NCBI RefSeq assembly: GCF_017968885.1
Contig: NZ_CP072913.1
Location: 3,270,001-3,334,000 of the forward strand
Direction of reading: 5' to 3'
DNA from: Pseudomonas sp. Tri1
GTDB taxonomy: Bacteria > Pseudomonadota > Gammaproteobacteria > Pseudomonadales > Pseudomonadaceae
Length of the DNA: 64,000 nucleotides
Within the stretch, counting starts at the first letter, position 1. Each line of letters starts with the position of its first letter. The position numbers were made by a program, and so were the translations under genes. The notes under the pieces are model-generated. The model had not been told where the DNA came from. It worked only from the letters and a program-made list of their open reading frames with translations, and made no database searches. Below are positions 17,858-26,395 of the stretch, in pieces.

Positions 17858-18598
17858 ATGAATAGCCTTCGCCGCCTGCTCATGGTTTTCGACTTGTTTC
17901 GCCCTGAACAGCCGGTTATTGACGTGGAGATCATTTGCCAGGAGCTCGGCTTCACGCCCGCAACCGCCTATCGCTATCTGCGCGAGCTCGGCGATGCGGG
18001 CTTCTTGAAGCGATTGCCGCGCGGCTACGCACTCGGCCCGCGAATTGTCACGCTGGAGCATCAGATGACGAAGTACGATCCCTTGCTGGCGTGCAGCCGG
18101 GACCTGGTCGATAAATTGGTCGACGATACCGGCCTGGATGCGCTGGTCAGCGAATGGCATGGCGATTCAGTGGTCAACGTGCTGATCCAGCGGGGCTCCG
18201 ATGCCGGCCCGGTCGGTGGCGACAGGGGACGACCGATCGATCTGCTCCACAGCGCGACTTCACGGGTCGTATTGGCGTATCTGCTGCCACGCCAGATCCG
18301 CCGCATCTATGACGTTCACGCGAACCTGACCGAACCGCTGCAGCAGGGCTTGGCGTGGAAGCCGTTCAGCAAGAGCCTGCTCGCCATCCGCAAGCAGGGC
18401 TACTGTATCAGCGAAAGCGAGCTGCACCCGGGACGCAGTGGCGTCGCGGCGCCGATCTTCGACGAAAAGCAGCGCGTCCTTGGCAGCATGACCCTGGTTG
18501 GGCGCAGTGAGCGGTTCCGTGCGTTTCAACCAGGCTACCTGTGCAACCTGGTGACCGGCGCGGCGTCGGAACTGACGGCGCGAATCGCCTTGCAATGA
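17858..18598 (+). CDS. IclR-family transcriptional regulator
   Basis: A 246-residue regulator with the N-terminal winged helix (MNSLRRLLMVFDLFRPEQPV, then FTPATAYRYLRELGDAGFLK) and a C-terminal effector domain (SRVVLAYLLPRQI, ISESELHPGRSGVAAPIFD). AAGGA precedes ATG 17858. It follows the AraC gene by 44 bases on the same strand and precedes the APC permease, so the module carries two regulators, unusual for a small pathway. It may respond to the acid product while AraC senses the amine; this is inference. Confidence 0.85.
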   Translation: MNSLRRLLMVFDLFRPEQPVIDVEIICQELGFTPATAYRYLRELGDAGFLKRLPRGYALGPRIVTLEHQMTKYDPLLACSRDLVDKLVDDTGLDALVSEWHGDSVVNVLIQRGSDAGPVGGDRGRPIDLLHSATSRVVLAYLLPRQIRRIYDVHANLTEPLQQGLAWKPFSKSLLAIRKQGYCISESELHPGRSGVAAPIFDEKQRVLGSMTLVGRSERFRAFQPGYLCNLVTGAASELTARIALQ

Positions 18599-18605
18599 GG
18601 TGATA

Positions 18606-18638
18606 GCGGGGGCCGGATGACAGCCCTGCGGTTTTTTT
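18606..18638 (+). terminator. Intrinsic terminator after the IclR gene
   Basis: GCGGGGGC (18606-18613) can pair with GCCCTGC (18623-18629), allowing one G-U pair, and a run of seven T follows at 18632-18638. It lies just after the IclR stop and suggests that the permease is transcribed from its own promoter in the 18640-18800 gap. Confidence 0.6.
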
Positions 18639-18802
18639 CGAGGAGCGGACTCTGGTTACCGATTTGGGATAGTGGAGCGTTCAGGGAGAGGCATAGGATC
18701 GAATCCAGCGTGCAACAAGAACAACAACGCTATTCGGTGGCAGTGAGCGGTTGACTGCATCGTTCCTACAGCGACTGCCTCATACAACAAGGTCAAGAAA
18801 AC

Positions 18803-20248
18803 ATGAGTGTATCTCTCCCGGTCAACAGCTCTACGGGGCTCAAGCGTGGGGCCCTGGGTGTCGGCTTCATCATCTTCTTCGTGGTTTCGGCGGCGAGTCC
18901 CTTGAGTGTCATCGCTGGCGGTTTCCCCATAGGCATCATGCTGGGCAACGGCGCCGGCACGGCCTTGCTGATCCTGGCCCTGCTGGTGTTGCTGGCGTTC
19001 TCGGTGGGCTACACCACCATGTCCCGACATGTCACCAACGCCGGTGGTTTCTATGCATTCACGTCTCGCGGCCTGGGTGGTTTGGCCGGTGGGGCGGCGG
19101 GGGTGTTGGCGATGTTTGCCTACAACATCCTGCAAGTCGGGCTGTATGGCATGTTCGGTGGCGTAGTCAGCGGCACGATGGAGAGCGTGTTCGGCCTGGT
19201 ATTGCCCTGGTGGACGTATTCGCTGATGGCGATGGTCAGCATTGCGATCCTTGGCTATCGCAAGATCGACCTGTCCGCCCGGGTGTTGTCGGTCATCGTG
19301 ATCGCCGAATACCTGGCGATCCTGCTCCTGGATTTCGCCATTCTCCGGACGGGCGGCGACAGTGGCATCAATCTCGACGCGTTTGATCGCCGCCACGTGT
19401 TTAGCGGCACCCCGTCAATCGGCCTACTGTTCTGTTTCGCTGCGTTCATCGGCTTCGAGGCCACCACTATCTACGGCGAAGAGGCCAAGAACCCGCAACG
19501 CACGATCCCGATAGCCACTTACTGCTCGGTACTGTTGATAGGTGGTTTTTACGCGCTGTCGGTCTGGTCGATGGTGATCGGTGTAGGGGCGGACAAAATC
19601 GTCGCCACGCTCCAGGCCTTGCAGGACCCGACGACGTTTATCTATGGCATGTCCGATCACTTTGTCGGACCACACCTGACCCAGGTCATCCGCGTGCTGT
19701 TCATGGTCAGCATCTACGCCGGGCTGTTGGCGTTCCACAATGCCGCGGCCCGTTACTTCTATGCCATCGGCCGTGACGGTTTGCTGCCGAGCCGGTTGGG
19801 AACCACCCATCGTGTGCACCAGAGCCCGCACATGGGCTCGGCGTTGCAGAGCTTGATCTCCGCCGTGGTCGTGCTGATTTTCGCGGCGATGGACGCCGAT
19901 CCGATCCTGCAATTGTTCGCCTGGCTGTCCAACCTGGCGACGCTTTGCGTGATCTTGCTGATGGCGCTCACTTCCGCGGCGGTATGGGTCTTTGCCCAGC
20001 GCCACCCCGAGCTCAAGCTGGGGATCTGGCGTGGGCGGATTTTCCCCGGTTTCTCTTGCCTTGCGCTATTGGCGGTCCTGGTCATCGCAGTGGTGCATTT
20101 CGATGTGCTGACGGGCGCGAGCAAGGCCCTGTCATACGGACTCTGCGCGATCATTCCCGCAGCGCTGCTGGCGGGCGTGTTCCTGGCGGCGCGGCTGCGC
20201 CAGGTGTCGCCGGAGCGGTTCATGGCCCTGGGTAGCCACAAGCTTTAA
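18803..20248 (+). CDS. APC-family amino acid/amine permease
   Basis: A 481-residue inner-membrane transporter with about twelve hydrophobic segments. The conserved first helix of the APC fold reads VSAASPLSVIAGGFPIGI and the substrate-site helix 6 region reads FAAFIGFEATTIYGEEAKNP, both standard for amino-acid/polyamine/organocation carriers. AAGGTC lies upstream of ATG 18803. It completes the aminotransferase/aldehyde-dehydrogenase module by importing the amine or amino acid. Specificity cannot be read from sequence. Confidence 0.88.
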   Translation: MSVSLPVNSSTGLKRGALGVGFIIFFVVSAASPLSVIAGGFPIGIMLGNGAGTALLILALLVLLAFSVGYTTMSRHVTNAGGFYAFTSRGLGGLAGGAAGVLAMFAYNILQVGLYGMFGGVVSGTMESVFGLVLPWWTYSLMAMVSIAILGYRKIDLSARVLSVIVIAEYLAILLLDFAILRTGGDSGINLDAFDRRHVFSGTPSIGLLFCFAAFIGFEATTIYGEEAKNPQRTIPIATYCSVLLIGGFYALSVWSMVIGVGADKIVATLQALQDPTTFIYGMSDHFVGPHLTQVIRVLFMVSIYAGLLAFHNAAARYFYAIGRDGLLPSRLGTTHRVHQSPHMGSALQSLISAVVVLIFAAMDADPILQLFAWLSNLATLCVILLMALTSAAVWVFAQRHPELKLGIWRGRIFPGFSCLALLAVLVIAVVHFDVLTGASKALSYGLCAIIPAALLAGVFLAARLRQVSPERFMALGSHKL

Positions 20249-20295
20249 ACATTGTCAGAAAAGGATATTTCGTTCGCAGCGGAATATCCGTTTAA

Positions 20296-20934
20296 CTGAC
20301 CCCAACGCCGGATTCGAAATTTCATGGTCCCGTGTTCGCACCGGACGAGGTACAAATGGGCCTGAACATGGTCCAAGCCGCGCAGCGCGCTGGAGTGGAG
20401 ACGTTCGTGTTCTCGTCGGTGATTCACCCCATCCTCGACCTGCCCAACCATGCCGCCAAGGCGCCAGTGGAACGGGCGCTGGTGAGTTCGAGGATGAGGT
20501 ACACGATCTTGCACCCGACCATGCTGTTCCAGAACTACGCTCAGTCTTGGGGGAAAATTCTGGAAGGGGGAATTCTTGCTGAACCTTGGGCCCCCCAAAC
20601 TCGCTTCAGCCGCGTGGACTATCGCGACGTTGCCGAAGTGGCGGCCATTGCGTTGACTGAGGATCGACTGGCGTACGGTACCTTCGAACTGTGCGCGCCA
20701 GGCATCCAGTCTCGCTCCGAAGTGGCAGCGATACTGAGTGAGGTCCTTGGGCGAAATATCGGGGTTGGTACGATCGATCGCGCAATGCTCACTGACTCGC
20801 CGGGCGACATGATCAGCATGTTCGCGCACTATGATCATGCGGGACTGCTCGGCAGCGCACTGCCCCTGCGGACGATCCTCGGTCGTGAGCCGCGCACATT
20901 GCGGGCGTACTTTGAAGAACTGGCCCGCCAATAG
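20296..20934 (+). pseudogene. 5'-truncated NmrA-like NAD(P)-binding protein
   Basis: The open frame from 20296 to 20934 encodes the middle and C-terminal part of an NmrA/SDR-like protein (HGPVFAPDEVQMGLNMVQAA, VFSSVIHP, DYRDVAEVAAIALTEDRLAY). The N-terminal Rossmann unit with the GxTGxxG dinucleotide motif is missing, and a stop precedes the fragment. A GTG at 20332 could start a 200-residue protein but it could not bind cofactor normally. The break lies only about 50 bases after the permease gene and may mark where the catabolic module joined. Confidence 0.7.
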
Positions 20935-21147
20935 GACGTCCCCGCTGCCTGTCGGCTTGCAACTTCCTGAGCGAATTGAGCCGGTCGGCTAGAAAACCCC
21001 GGCCTCCTGCCATACACCCTCAAGGTCAGGTCAACGCCAGGGAGGCAAAGGACGGCTATGTTTCAATCAAAGTGTCACCTATGGGAATGCACTTTTTTTG
21101 TAACCCATGTGGTTGTCCCGTACACAATCGTCAGGTCCAGGCTCCGC

Positions 21148-21858
21148 TTAAGTGGGAGGGCTGAGCGAAGGAAGTTTTCTTGCGCCTGCTATAGAGTTTA
21201 ACCAGAACAGAATGGCTGCGAGAGAGGCGGTTACTATCAGCGTGAGCCACATGATGACCAACAGGGGGAACGTGACAGTATTGTTTAACTCACGAAAAAG
21301 GCCGAAGGCAAAAGCGGTGTACCAAGACACACCCGAAACTGCACCTGATGCGAGAAATAAGGCAGCTCTCCTGCGGGAGACTCCAAAGAGCAGCGGACGA
21401 CTCAAGTCGCGTAGGGCTGCTGGCAACACAAGCGCGTGGATGATTATTCCGTTGATGGTCAGGACGATCACCACAATCACCTTGGCCCAGAGTTTAGGAT
21501 TTTCCAACTTTTCCGGCGACTCCATCGCGTAAAGGGCCAGGAAACCAAGGCCTGAAAGCCATAGGAGGCATAATCCAGCAGTCACCGCGTCGCTGATGAA
21601 GTGAAAGGTGCGTCCGATCTCAACGGGGAGGCTACCCCTGCGCATCCAACGGAAAATCCAGAGGTCCAGCATCGTTGCCCCGCCGAGACCGAAGCACATA
21701 CCGAGCAGGTGTATACCTACAAGGAGTGTCAGAACGTTTAGCTGTGGGAATGGATCAGGCAAGGGAACGCTCAGCGCAAGTGTGTCCGCGAGTAAGTGAT
21801 CGCTACTGGAGAGCGCAAGTAGGCCGCCGAAAATCATGAAAGACGTTCGTATCTTCAT
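21148..21858 (-). CDS. Multi-pass membrane protein, unknown function
   Basis: A 236-residue protein with about six hydrophobic segments (LLVGIHLLGMCFGLGGATML, AVTAGLCLLWLSGLGFLAL, VIVVIVLTINGIIIHALVL). It opens with a hydrophobic segment that could be a signal anchor. Histidines in three helices suggest a possible heme or metal role as in DUF2214/CopD-like proteins, but I cannot assign a family. It lies 58 bases downstream of the aldo/keto reductase gene on the same strand and may be co-transcribed with it. GAGG precedes the ATG. Confidence 0.6.
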   Translation of the reverse strand: MKIRTSFMIFGGLLALSSSDHLLADTLALSVPLPDPFPQLNVLTLLVGIHLLGMCFGLGGATMLDLWIFRWMRRGSLPVEIGRTFHFISDAVTAGLCLLWLSGLGFLALYAMESPEKLENPKLWAKVIVVIVLTINGIIIHALVLPAALRDLSRPLLFGVSRRRAALFLASGAVSGVSWYTAFAFGLFRELNNTVTFPLLVIMWLTLIVTASLAAILFWLNSIAGARKLPSLSPPT

Positions 21859-21916
21859 TTGTTACGACCTCAGGCTAGTGTTCTTATTCAGCTGGTAGCA
21901 CGGGCGTGGACCCTAC

Positions 21917-23101
21917 TCAGGAAGGAACCGGTGCTTGCGCATCGATCAAGCTCTGGCTCTTGAGCTCCTCCCAAAAGGCTGACGGAATACCGACCTTCAT
22001 CGCTTGTACATTGGAAACTATCTGCCCCGGCGAACGCGCCCCCGGAATGATCGCGGACACTTGCGGATGTGCCGCGGCGAACTGCAGGGCGGCAGTATGA
22101 ATGTCGATGCCATGTCGGCCGGCAACCGCCATGATCCGCGCGCGCTTTTCTACCGCTCCGGCAGGTAGATCCAGGCTGAAGTTATATCGGCTGCGCCCTC
22201 CCAGAAATCCATCATTCAGGGGTGTTCCAACCACGACACTGGTGCCCTTGCTTCTCAATGCCGGAAAGGTGTTGCGCAACGCATCGCTGTGGTCGAGGAG
22301 GGAATACTGGCAGGCAAGCAACACGATGTCGGGCGTCGGGTCATTACTGGTCAGGGCCTGAACCACGGCGTTCGGTGTATTGACTCCCAAACCCCATGCC
22401 TTGATGAGCCCTTCATCACGCATCTTTTCAAGCTCAACCATCGCCCCTGTGCGCGCAATTTGATACGCCGCTTCCCATCCGCCCTCCAGCTCGGTGTTAT
22501 CTGGCGAGAGGTCATGGATAAAGACGATATCGATACGGGGTAACCCCAGACGCTGCAGGCTGTCTTCCACGGAGCGGCGCGTGCCTGCAGCGGTGTAGTC
22601 ATATCGATAGTTGAAGGGCGCTGGCGACTTCCAGATGGCATGGTCCGCACGCCGGCCACCAGCGGCCGTCAATACGCGGCCGACCTTGGTAGAGACCACA
22701 TAATCGTCTGGATTTTTGTCGTGCAGGAAGCGGCCTAGACGATATTCACTCAAGCCAAACCCGTAGAACGGCGATGTGTCGTAAAGCCTTACACCCGCCC
22801 CCCAAGCAGCCTGCAGAACCAAAGCCGCCTGCTCGTCGCTGATTGGCGCAAAGATATTGCCAATCTGCGTCCCGCCCATACCAAAGCGTTGAGGCGTCAT
22901 GTATCTCATGGCAAGCGAGGGCAAATTGAGGGGTAGGTCTGTGCGCACGAGCCGCCCCTGCGTAGGCATCACGCTTCCGCGTTCTGTCAGCGAAGAGGGC
23001 GCTGGAGCTGTAGCCAGCGAACTTGCGACAGTCGATGCTGGCAGCAAAGCGGCTGCAACAGCGCCAGCCGCCGAATAGGTAAGAAAATCTCGTCTGTCCA
23101 T
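21917..23101 (-). CDS. Aldo/keto reductase with N-terminal Tat-type signal
   Basis: A 394-residue protein. Residues 1-35 form a twin-arginine signal (MDRRDFLTYSAAG followed by a hydrophobic stretch). The remainder is an aldo/keto reductase TIM barrel: RYDTSPFYGFGLSEYRLG-type catalytic Asp/Tyr region (GVRLYDTSPFYGFGLSEYRL), the lysine in VVSTKVGRVL, and the histidine in DIVFIHDLSP. It resembles L-fucose/D-threo-aldose dehydrogenases. Periplasmic localisation of an NAD(P)-dependent enzyme would be unusual, since the cofactor is cytoplasmic. It is divergent from a broken AraC gene. Confidence 0.8.
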   Translation of the reverse strand: MDRRDFLTYSAAGAVAAALLPASTVASSLATAPAPSSLTERGSVMPTQGRLVRTDLPLNLPSLAMRYMTPQRFGMGGTQIGNIFAPISDEQAALVLQAAWGAGVRLYDTSPFYGFGLSEYRLGRFLHDKNPDDYVVSTKVGRVLTAAGGRRADHAIWKSPAPFNYRYDYTAAGTRRSVEDSLQRLGLPRIDIVFIHDLSPDNTELEGGWEAAYQIARTGAMVELEKMRDEGLIKAWGLGVNTPNAVVQALTSNDPTPDIVLLACQYSLLDHSDALRNTFPALRSKGTSVVVGTPLNDGFLGGRSRYNFSLDLPAGAVEKRARIMAVAGRHGIDIHTAALQFAAAHPQVSAIIPGARSPGQIVSNVQAMKVGIPSAFWEELKSQSLIDAQAPVPS

Positions 23102-23290
23102 CCAGCATTCCTTTCGCGACTGAGGGTTCTCGGGCTCATCGAAGCCGGTAATTGGTACTAAAAGTTAGAGCAACGAGGGTTAGCCGAGTGACCCTAATAC
23201 GCCATATCTTTTGCACAATCCTGCCGATGCACTTGTGCTGGTCACGCACTCTCAGCAAACTCGAGCATTCCGTATATAGGGGCACATGTG

Positions 23291-24271
23291 ATGACGAGCG
23301 GTTCCTCCTCGCAGTTCCGTTTCAGCCATGTGCGTTCCCTGGGCATGCACGAACCCGCTCAGCCCAACGAACGCCTTCGGGCACTCAGACGGCTTATCGA
23401 AAAAGTCACCCTGCAGATTGGGTTGAACGAGGCTTGCACAACGTCGATTCCAGGCTAGAGCTTTTATCGAGTAGCCGAGCTAGGTACGCCCACGTACTGC
23501 ATTTATGAACCTTGCGTGGCGATCATTCTGCAGGGTGCGAAGGAGATCGCGTTCGGCGAGCAAGCCTGTGAGTTTGAGCAAGGGGCGTTTTTCGTCACTT
23601 CGGTCGATATACCCACACTGGCTCGCGTTACCGCGGCTAACGAGCAAACCCCTTATTTATCAGTTGTGTTGAAGCTCGATTTTTCCATGCTCAATGAGGT
23701 GATCCTGACCCTGGAACCGCCAAAGCAGGAAATGGCTACTGCGGCGCGTGGCTTCGTATCCGGTGTGGCGACGAGTGAGATGCTCGATGCGTTCGTTCGA
23801 CTCGCCACGCTGATCGAACGGCCGCTTGAAGCAGGCTTGATGTCGGGCCTTATCAAGCGGGAGATATACGGTAGGCTGCTGCTCAGTGAAGCGGGGCATT
23901 TGTTGCGCAGCGTCACTCGCGAGGGTTACCGAGACAAGGGCATCGTGAGAGCCATTGAATGGCTGAAATATCACTACGATAAACCGTTGCAAGTGGCCGA
24001 CCTCGCCGAACGATCGGGCATGGCCAGCTCTACCCTGCATCACCGCTTTCGCAAGCTGACAGGTACCAGCCCCATTCAGTATCAAAAATCGCTACGGCTG
24101 CAAGCCGCGCGCAGCCTGATGTTGACCGAGAGGGTAGACGTGAACACCGCCGCGTTGCGGGTCGGCTATGAAAGCGTCGCTCAATTCAGTCGCGAATACG
24201 CCCGGCGTTTCGGAGCCCCACCGTCGCGAGACATCAAGCACGCACGGGAGAATGGTGGACGGCTCGACTAA
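23291..24271 (+). pseudogene. AraC-family regulator interrupted by an in-frame amber codon
   Basis: From ATG 23291 (AGGGG upstream) the frame encodes an AraC_N-type regulator, but a TAG at 23456-23458 stops translation after 55 residues. The same frame continues without shift (SFYRVAELGTPTYCIYEPCV, AIILQGAKEIAFGEQ) through the two helix-turn-helix units (LQVADLAERSGMASSTLHHR, VNTAALRVGYESVAQFSREY) to 24271. Without the stop it would be a normal protein of about 326 residues. An internal GTG at 23516 could give a shortened form lacking part of the sensor. Divergent from the aldo/keto reductase, its probable target. Confidence 0.8.
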
Positions 24272-24345
24272 TTAAGCGACCCAATCACCTCAATCCAGAC
24301 AGAGACCGGCGCAAGTCGCAATTGTTAGCTGTCTAGGTGTCGGAT

Positions 24346-25383
24346 TCAGCTCGGTGGCTCGAATCGTTCAGGCGTCGGCGCAAGCGTCAAAAGCGCACCT
24401 CCTTGCCGAGCCGAAGCGTAGGCGGCGTCCATGACCTGCATGATGGCCTCGGCGTCGCGTAATGAGGCAATGGGCTTGGCGCCGTTACGACATTCAGCAA
24501 GCACCTGCTTGACGAACAGTGGGTAATAGACGTCTGTGTCCAGTTGTAGTCGGCGGCTTCGAGTGCCGGCCGCCAGGTTATGTCGATCCCTTATTTCGAT
24601 GCGGTCGGGACCTGATTTGGCATACATGTGATCAGATGAAAGGGTGAAAGAGAACTCGCGCTGCTCGTCGGCGGTACTCGGAAAACTGTATCCCGTTTCC
24701 ACAACCCCGATCACGCCATCTTCAGTTTGCAGGGTCAACAACGAATAGTCTTCGACGGCACCCCGATGCGTGAGCGAATTCATGACCGCTGAGACTCGCG
24801 AGACTTCCTTACCGGTCAATAACCTGAAGAGATCGATGAAATGCGTCGCCACGTTGATCGTCGATCCGCCTCCAGAAAAAACGGGATCGATGGCCCAGCC
24901 CGAGCCTGCCGTTTCATAGCGAGCGGGCGGACCTACGATGAAACGGAAAGACATGTAGTTGAAGTCCGTGGCCAAGTGTCCCTCAGCGTCTTGCAGCGCG
25001 CTAAGCAGTTCACTCATGCGGAAGATCAGCGGCACAGCACAGTAGAGATTGGCTTGCTCGGCCAGCTCGCGCAGCCGTGTGACCTGCGCCATGTTGATGC
25101 CGCAGGGCTTTTCCAAGGCAAAGGGGATGTTTCGTGCGATTACGGCCTCCGCCAGCGACGGCATTTGCGAATGCCTGCCGAACACGAAAGCAAAATCGAC
25201 CTCCTCGCGCTCAAGCAACTCATAGGAAGAGCTATACAAAGGACATTTGAATCGCTCGGCAATGGCTGCGCCCTTCACGTGCTCTGAATCCGACACGGCC
25301 ACCACTTGGACCCCATGGGTCTCAAGGGCATTCAGGTACAGCGGGACATGCCAATGGCTGACTTCCAGTAACGCAACTTTCAT
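24346..25383 (-). CDS. Gfo/Idh/MocA-family oxidoreductase
   Basis: A 345-residue NAD(P)-dependent oxidoreductase-fold protein acting on a sugar, inositol or cyclitol-like substrate. The family lysine motif is present (PFALEKPCGIN, residues 88-97) and the substrate-site motif GGGSTINVATHFIDLFRLLT contains the usual Asp/His pair. The N-terminal glycine motif is unusual: VALLEVSHWHVPLYL replaces GxGxxG, so cofactor binding may be altered. It is six bases downstream of the shikimate-dehydrogenase-like gene and ends a three-gene leftward unit with an MHS transporter. Confidence 0.85.
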   Translation of the reverse strand: MKVALLEVSHWHVPLYLNALETHGVQVVAVSDSEHVKGAAIAERFKCPLYSSSYELLEREEVDFAFVFGRHSQMPSLAEAVIARNIPFALEKPCGINMAQVTRLRELAEQANLYCAVPLIFRMSELLSALQDAEGHLATDFNYMSFRFIVGPPARYETAGSGWAIDPVFSGGGSTINVATHFIDLFRLLTGKEVSRVSAVMNSLTHRGAVEDYSLLTLQTEDGVIGVVETGYSFPSTADEQREFSFTLSSDHMYAKSGPDRIEIRDRHNLAAGTRSRRLQLDTDVYYPLFVKQVLAECRNGAKPIASLRDAEAIMQVMDAAYASARQGGALLTLAPTPERFEPPS

Positions 25384-25389
25384 ATGTGC

Positions 25390-26220
25390 TCACTCCTGGC
25401 GCGGTGCTGTTACGTTATCGGGGTGGTAATCGAACCCAAGGAAGCGCAGTGCAAGCAGCGCCTGACCTTTGTGCATGGGGCCCCCGTCCTGGGTGCGACA
25501 ACCTCGTTTACGCGCAGCATCGCAAAGCGGTGTCGAGTCCGGCGAGTTGATGATATCGACGACGAGGGTGCCGGGCTGGAGCCGGTCGGGGTCCACAGGC
25601 ATAGGATCATTCTTGCTCATGCCAAGCGGCGAGGCATTGATGACGATTTCGTGGCCATGTGGGTCCGGTGGGCCGGACTGCGTCATGCAACCTGTTTCGG
25701 CAGCAACGGCTTTCGCCAGCTCCTCGGCTCGCTGTTCGTCGACATCGGAGATAGTGAGGGATCGGGCGCCCGCCGACGCGACGGCAAATGCGATCGCTCT
25801 GCCTGCGCCTCCAGCACCGACCAAAAGAACGCTTTTGTTCGCTGGATAATAGCCTTCCCATTGCATGCCAAGCACACAGCCGAGGCCATCGAATACGGCA
25901 CCGACCCAGCGTCCGTCTGTCTCGCAACGAATGACGTTGATTGCACCGACTTGACGAGCAGTCGGATGAAGTTCGTCGACAACCGTCAGCATCCTTTGCT
26001 TATGAGGCATGGTGACCAGGATGCCGGCGAGATTGTTCAGCGCTCTGGCACCCTTCACGAACGCGGACAGATCATCGGCCTTGACCTCCAATGGAATACA
26101 AACCGCGTCTGCCTGCTGTTCTATAAAGAGTCGGTTGAATAATTGCGGAGACTTGGCAGCCGCCAGCGGATGGCCGACCAATCCATAAAGCCGAGTTGTT
26201 CCTGTGATATGTAAGGCCAT
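25390..26220 (-). CDS. Shikimate/quinate dehydrogenase-like protein (AroE superfamily)
   Basis: A 276-residue protein with the AroE catalytic domain (LVGHPLAAAKSPQLFN, ILVTMPHKQRM with the catalytic lysine, VGAINVIR, FDGLGCV) and the NAD(P)-binding GAGGAGRAIAFAVA. It belongs to the catabolic/shikimate-dehydrogenase-like branch rather than the housekeeping AroE. I start at ATG 26220 (MALHITGTTRLYG), where family alignment begins; the upstream ATG at 26277 adds 19 residues of low similarity. Neighbouring MHS transporter and Gfo/Idh protein suggest use of a hydroxylated ring acid such as quinate, shikimate or an analogue. Confidence 0.8.
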   Translation of the reverse strand: MALHITGTTRLYGLVGHPLAAAKSPQLFNRLFIEQQADAVCIPLEVKADDLSAFVKGARALNNLAGILVTMPHKQRMLTVVDELHPTARQVGAINVIRCETDGRWVGAVFDGLGCVLGMQWEGYYPANKSVLLVGAGGAGRAIAFAVASAGARSLTISDVDEQRAEELAKAVAAETGCMTQSGPPDPHGHEIVINASPLGMSKNDPMPVDPDRLQPGTLVVDIINSPDSTPLCDAARKRGCRTQDGGPMHKGQALLALRFLGFDYHPDNVTAPRQE

Positions 26221-26395
26221 GGTTGCCTGATATTCGATGTTGACGGGAAGAGGCGTCCTGGCGGCTTCTTGGGTCATGCACAGCGTCGATGGCTATGCAT
26301 TGGCAAAGTGCCGACCGCAGGATGCTGCTCTGCCCGTCGGGCCTGTGTGGGTCGCGAAAACCTAATGGTCGCACCAGTGTGATCGTCGAAAGTCG

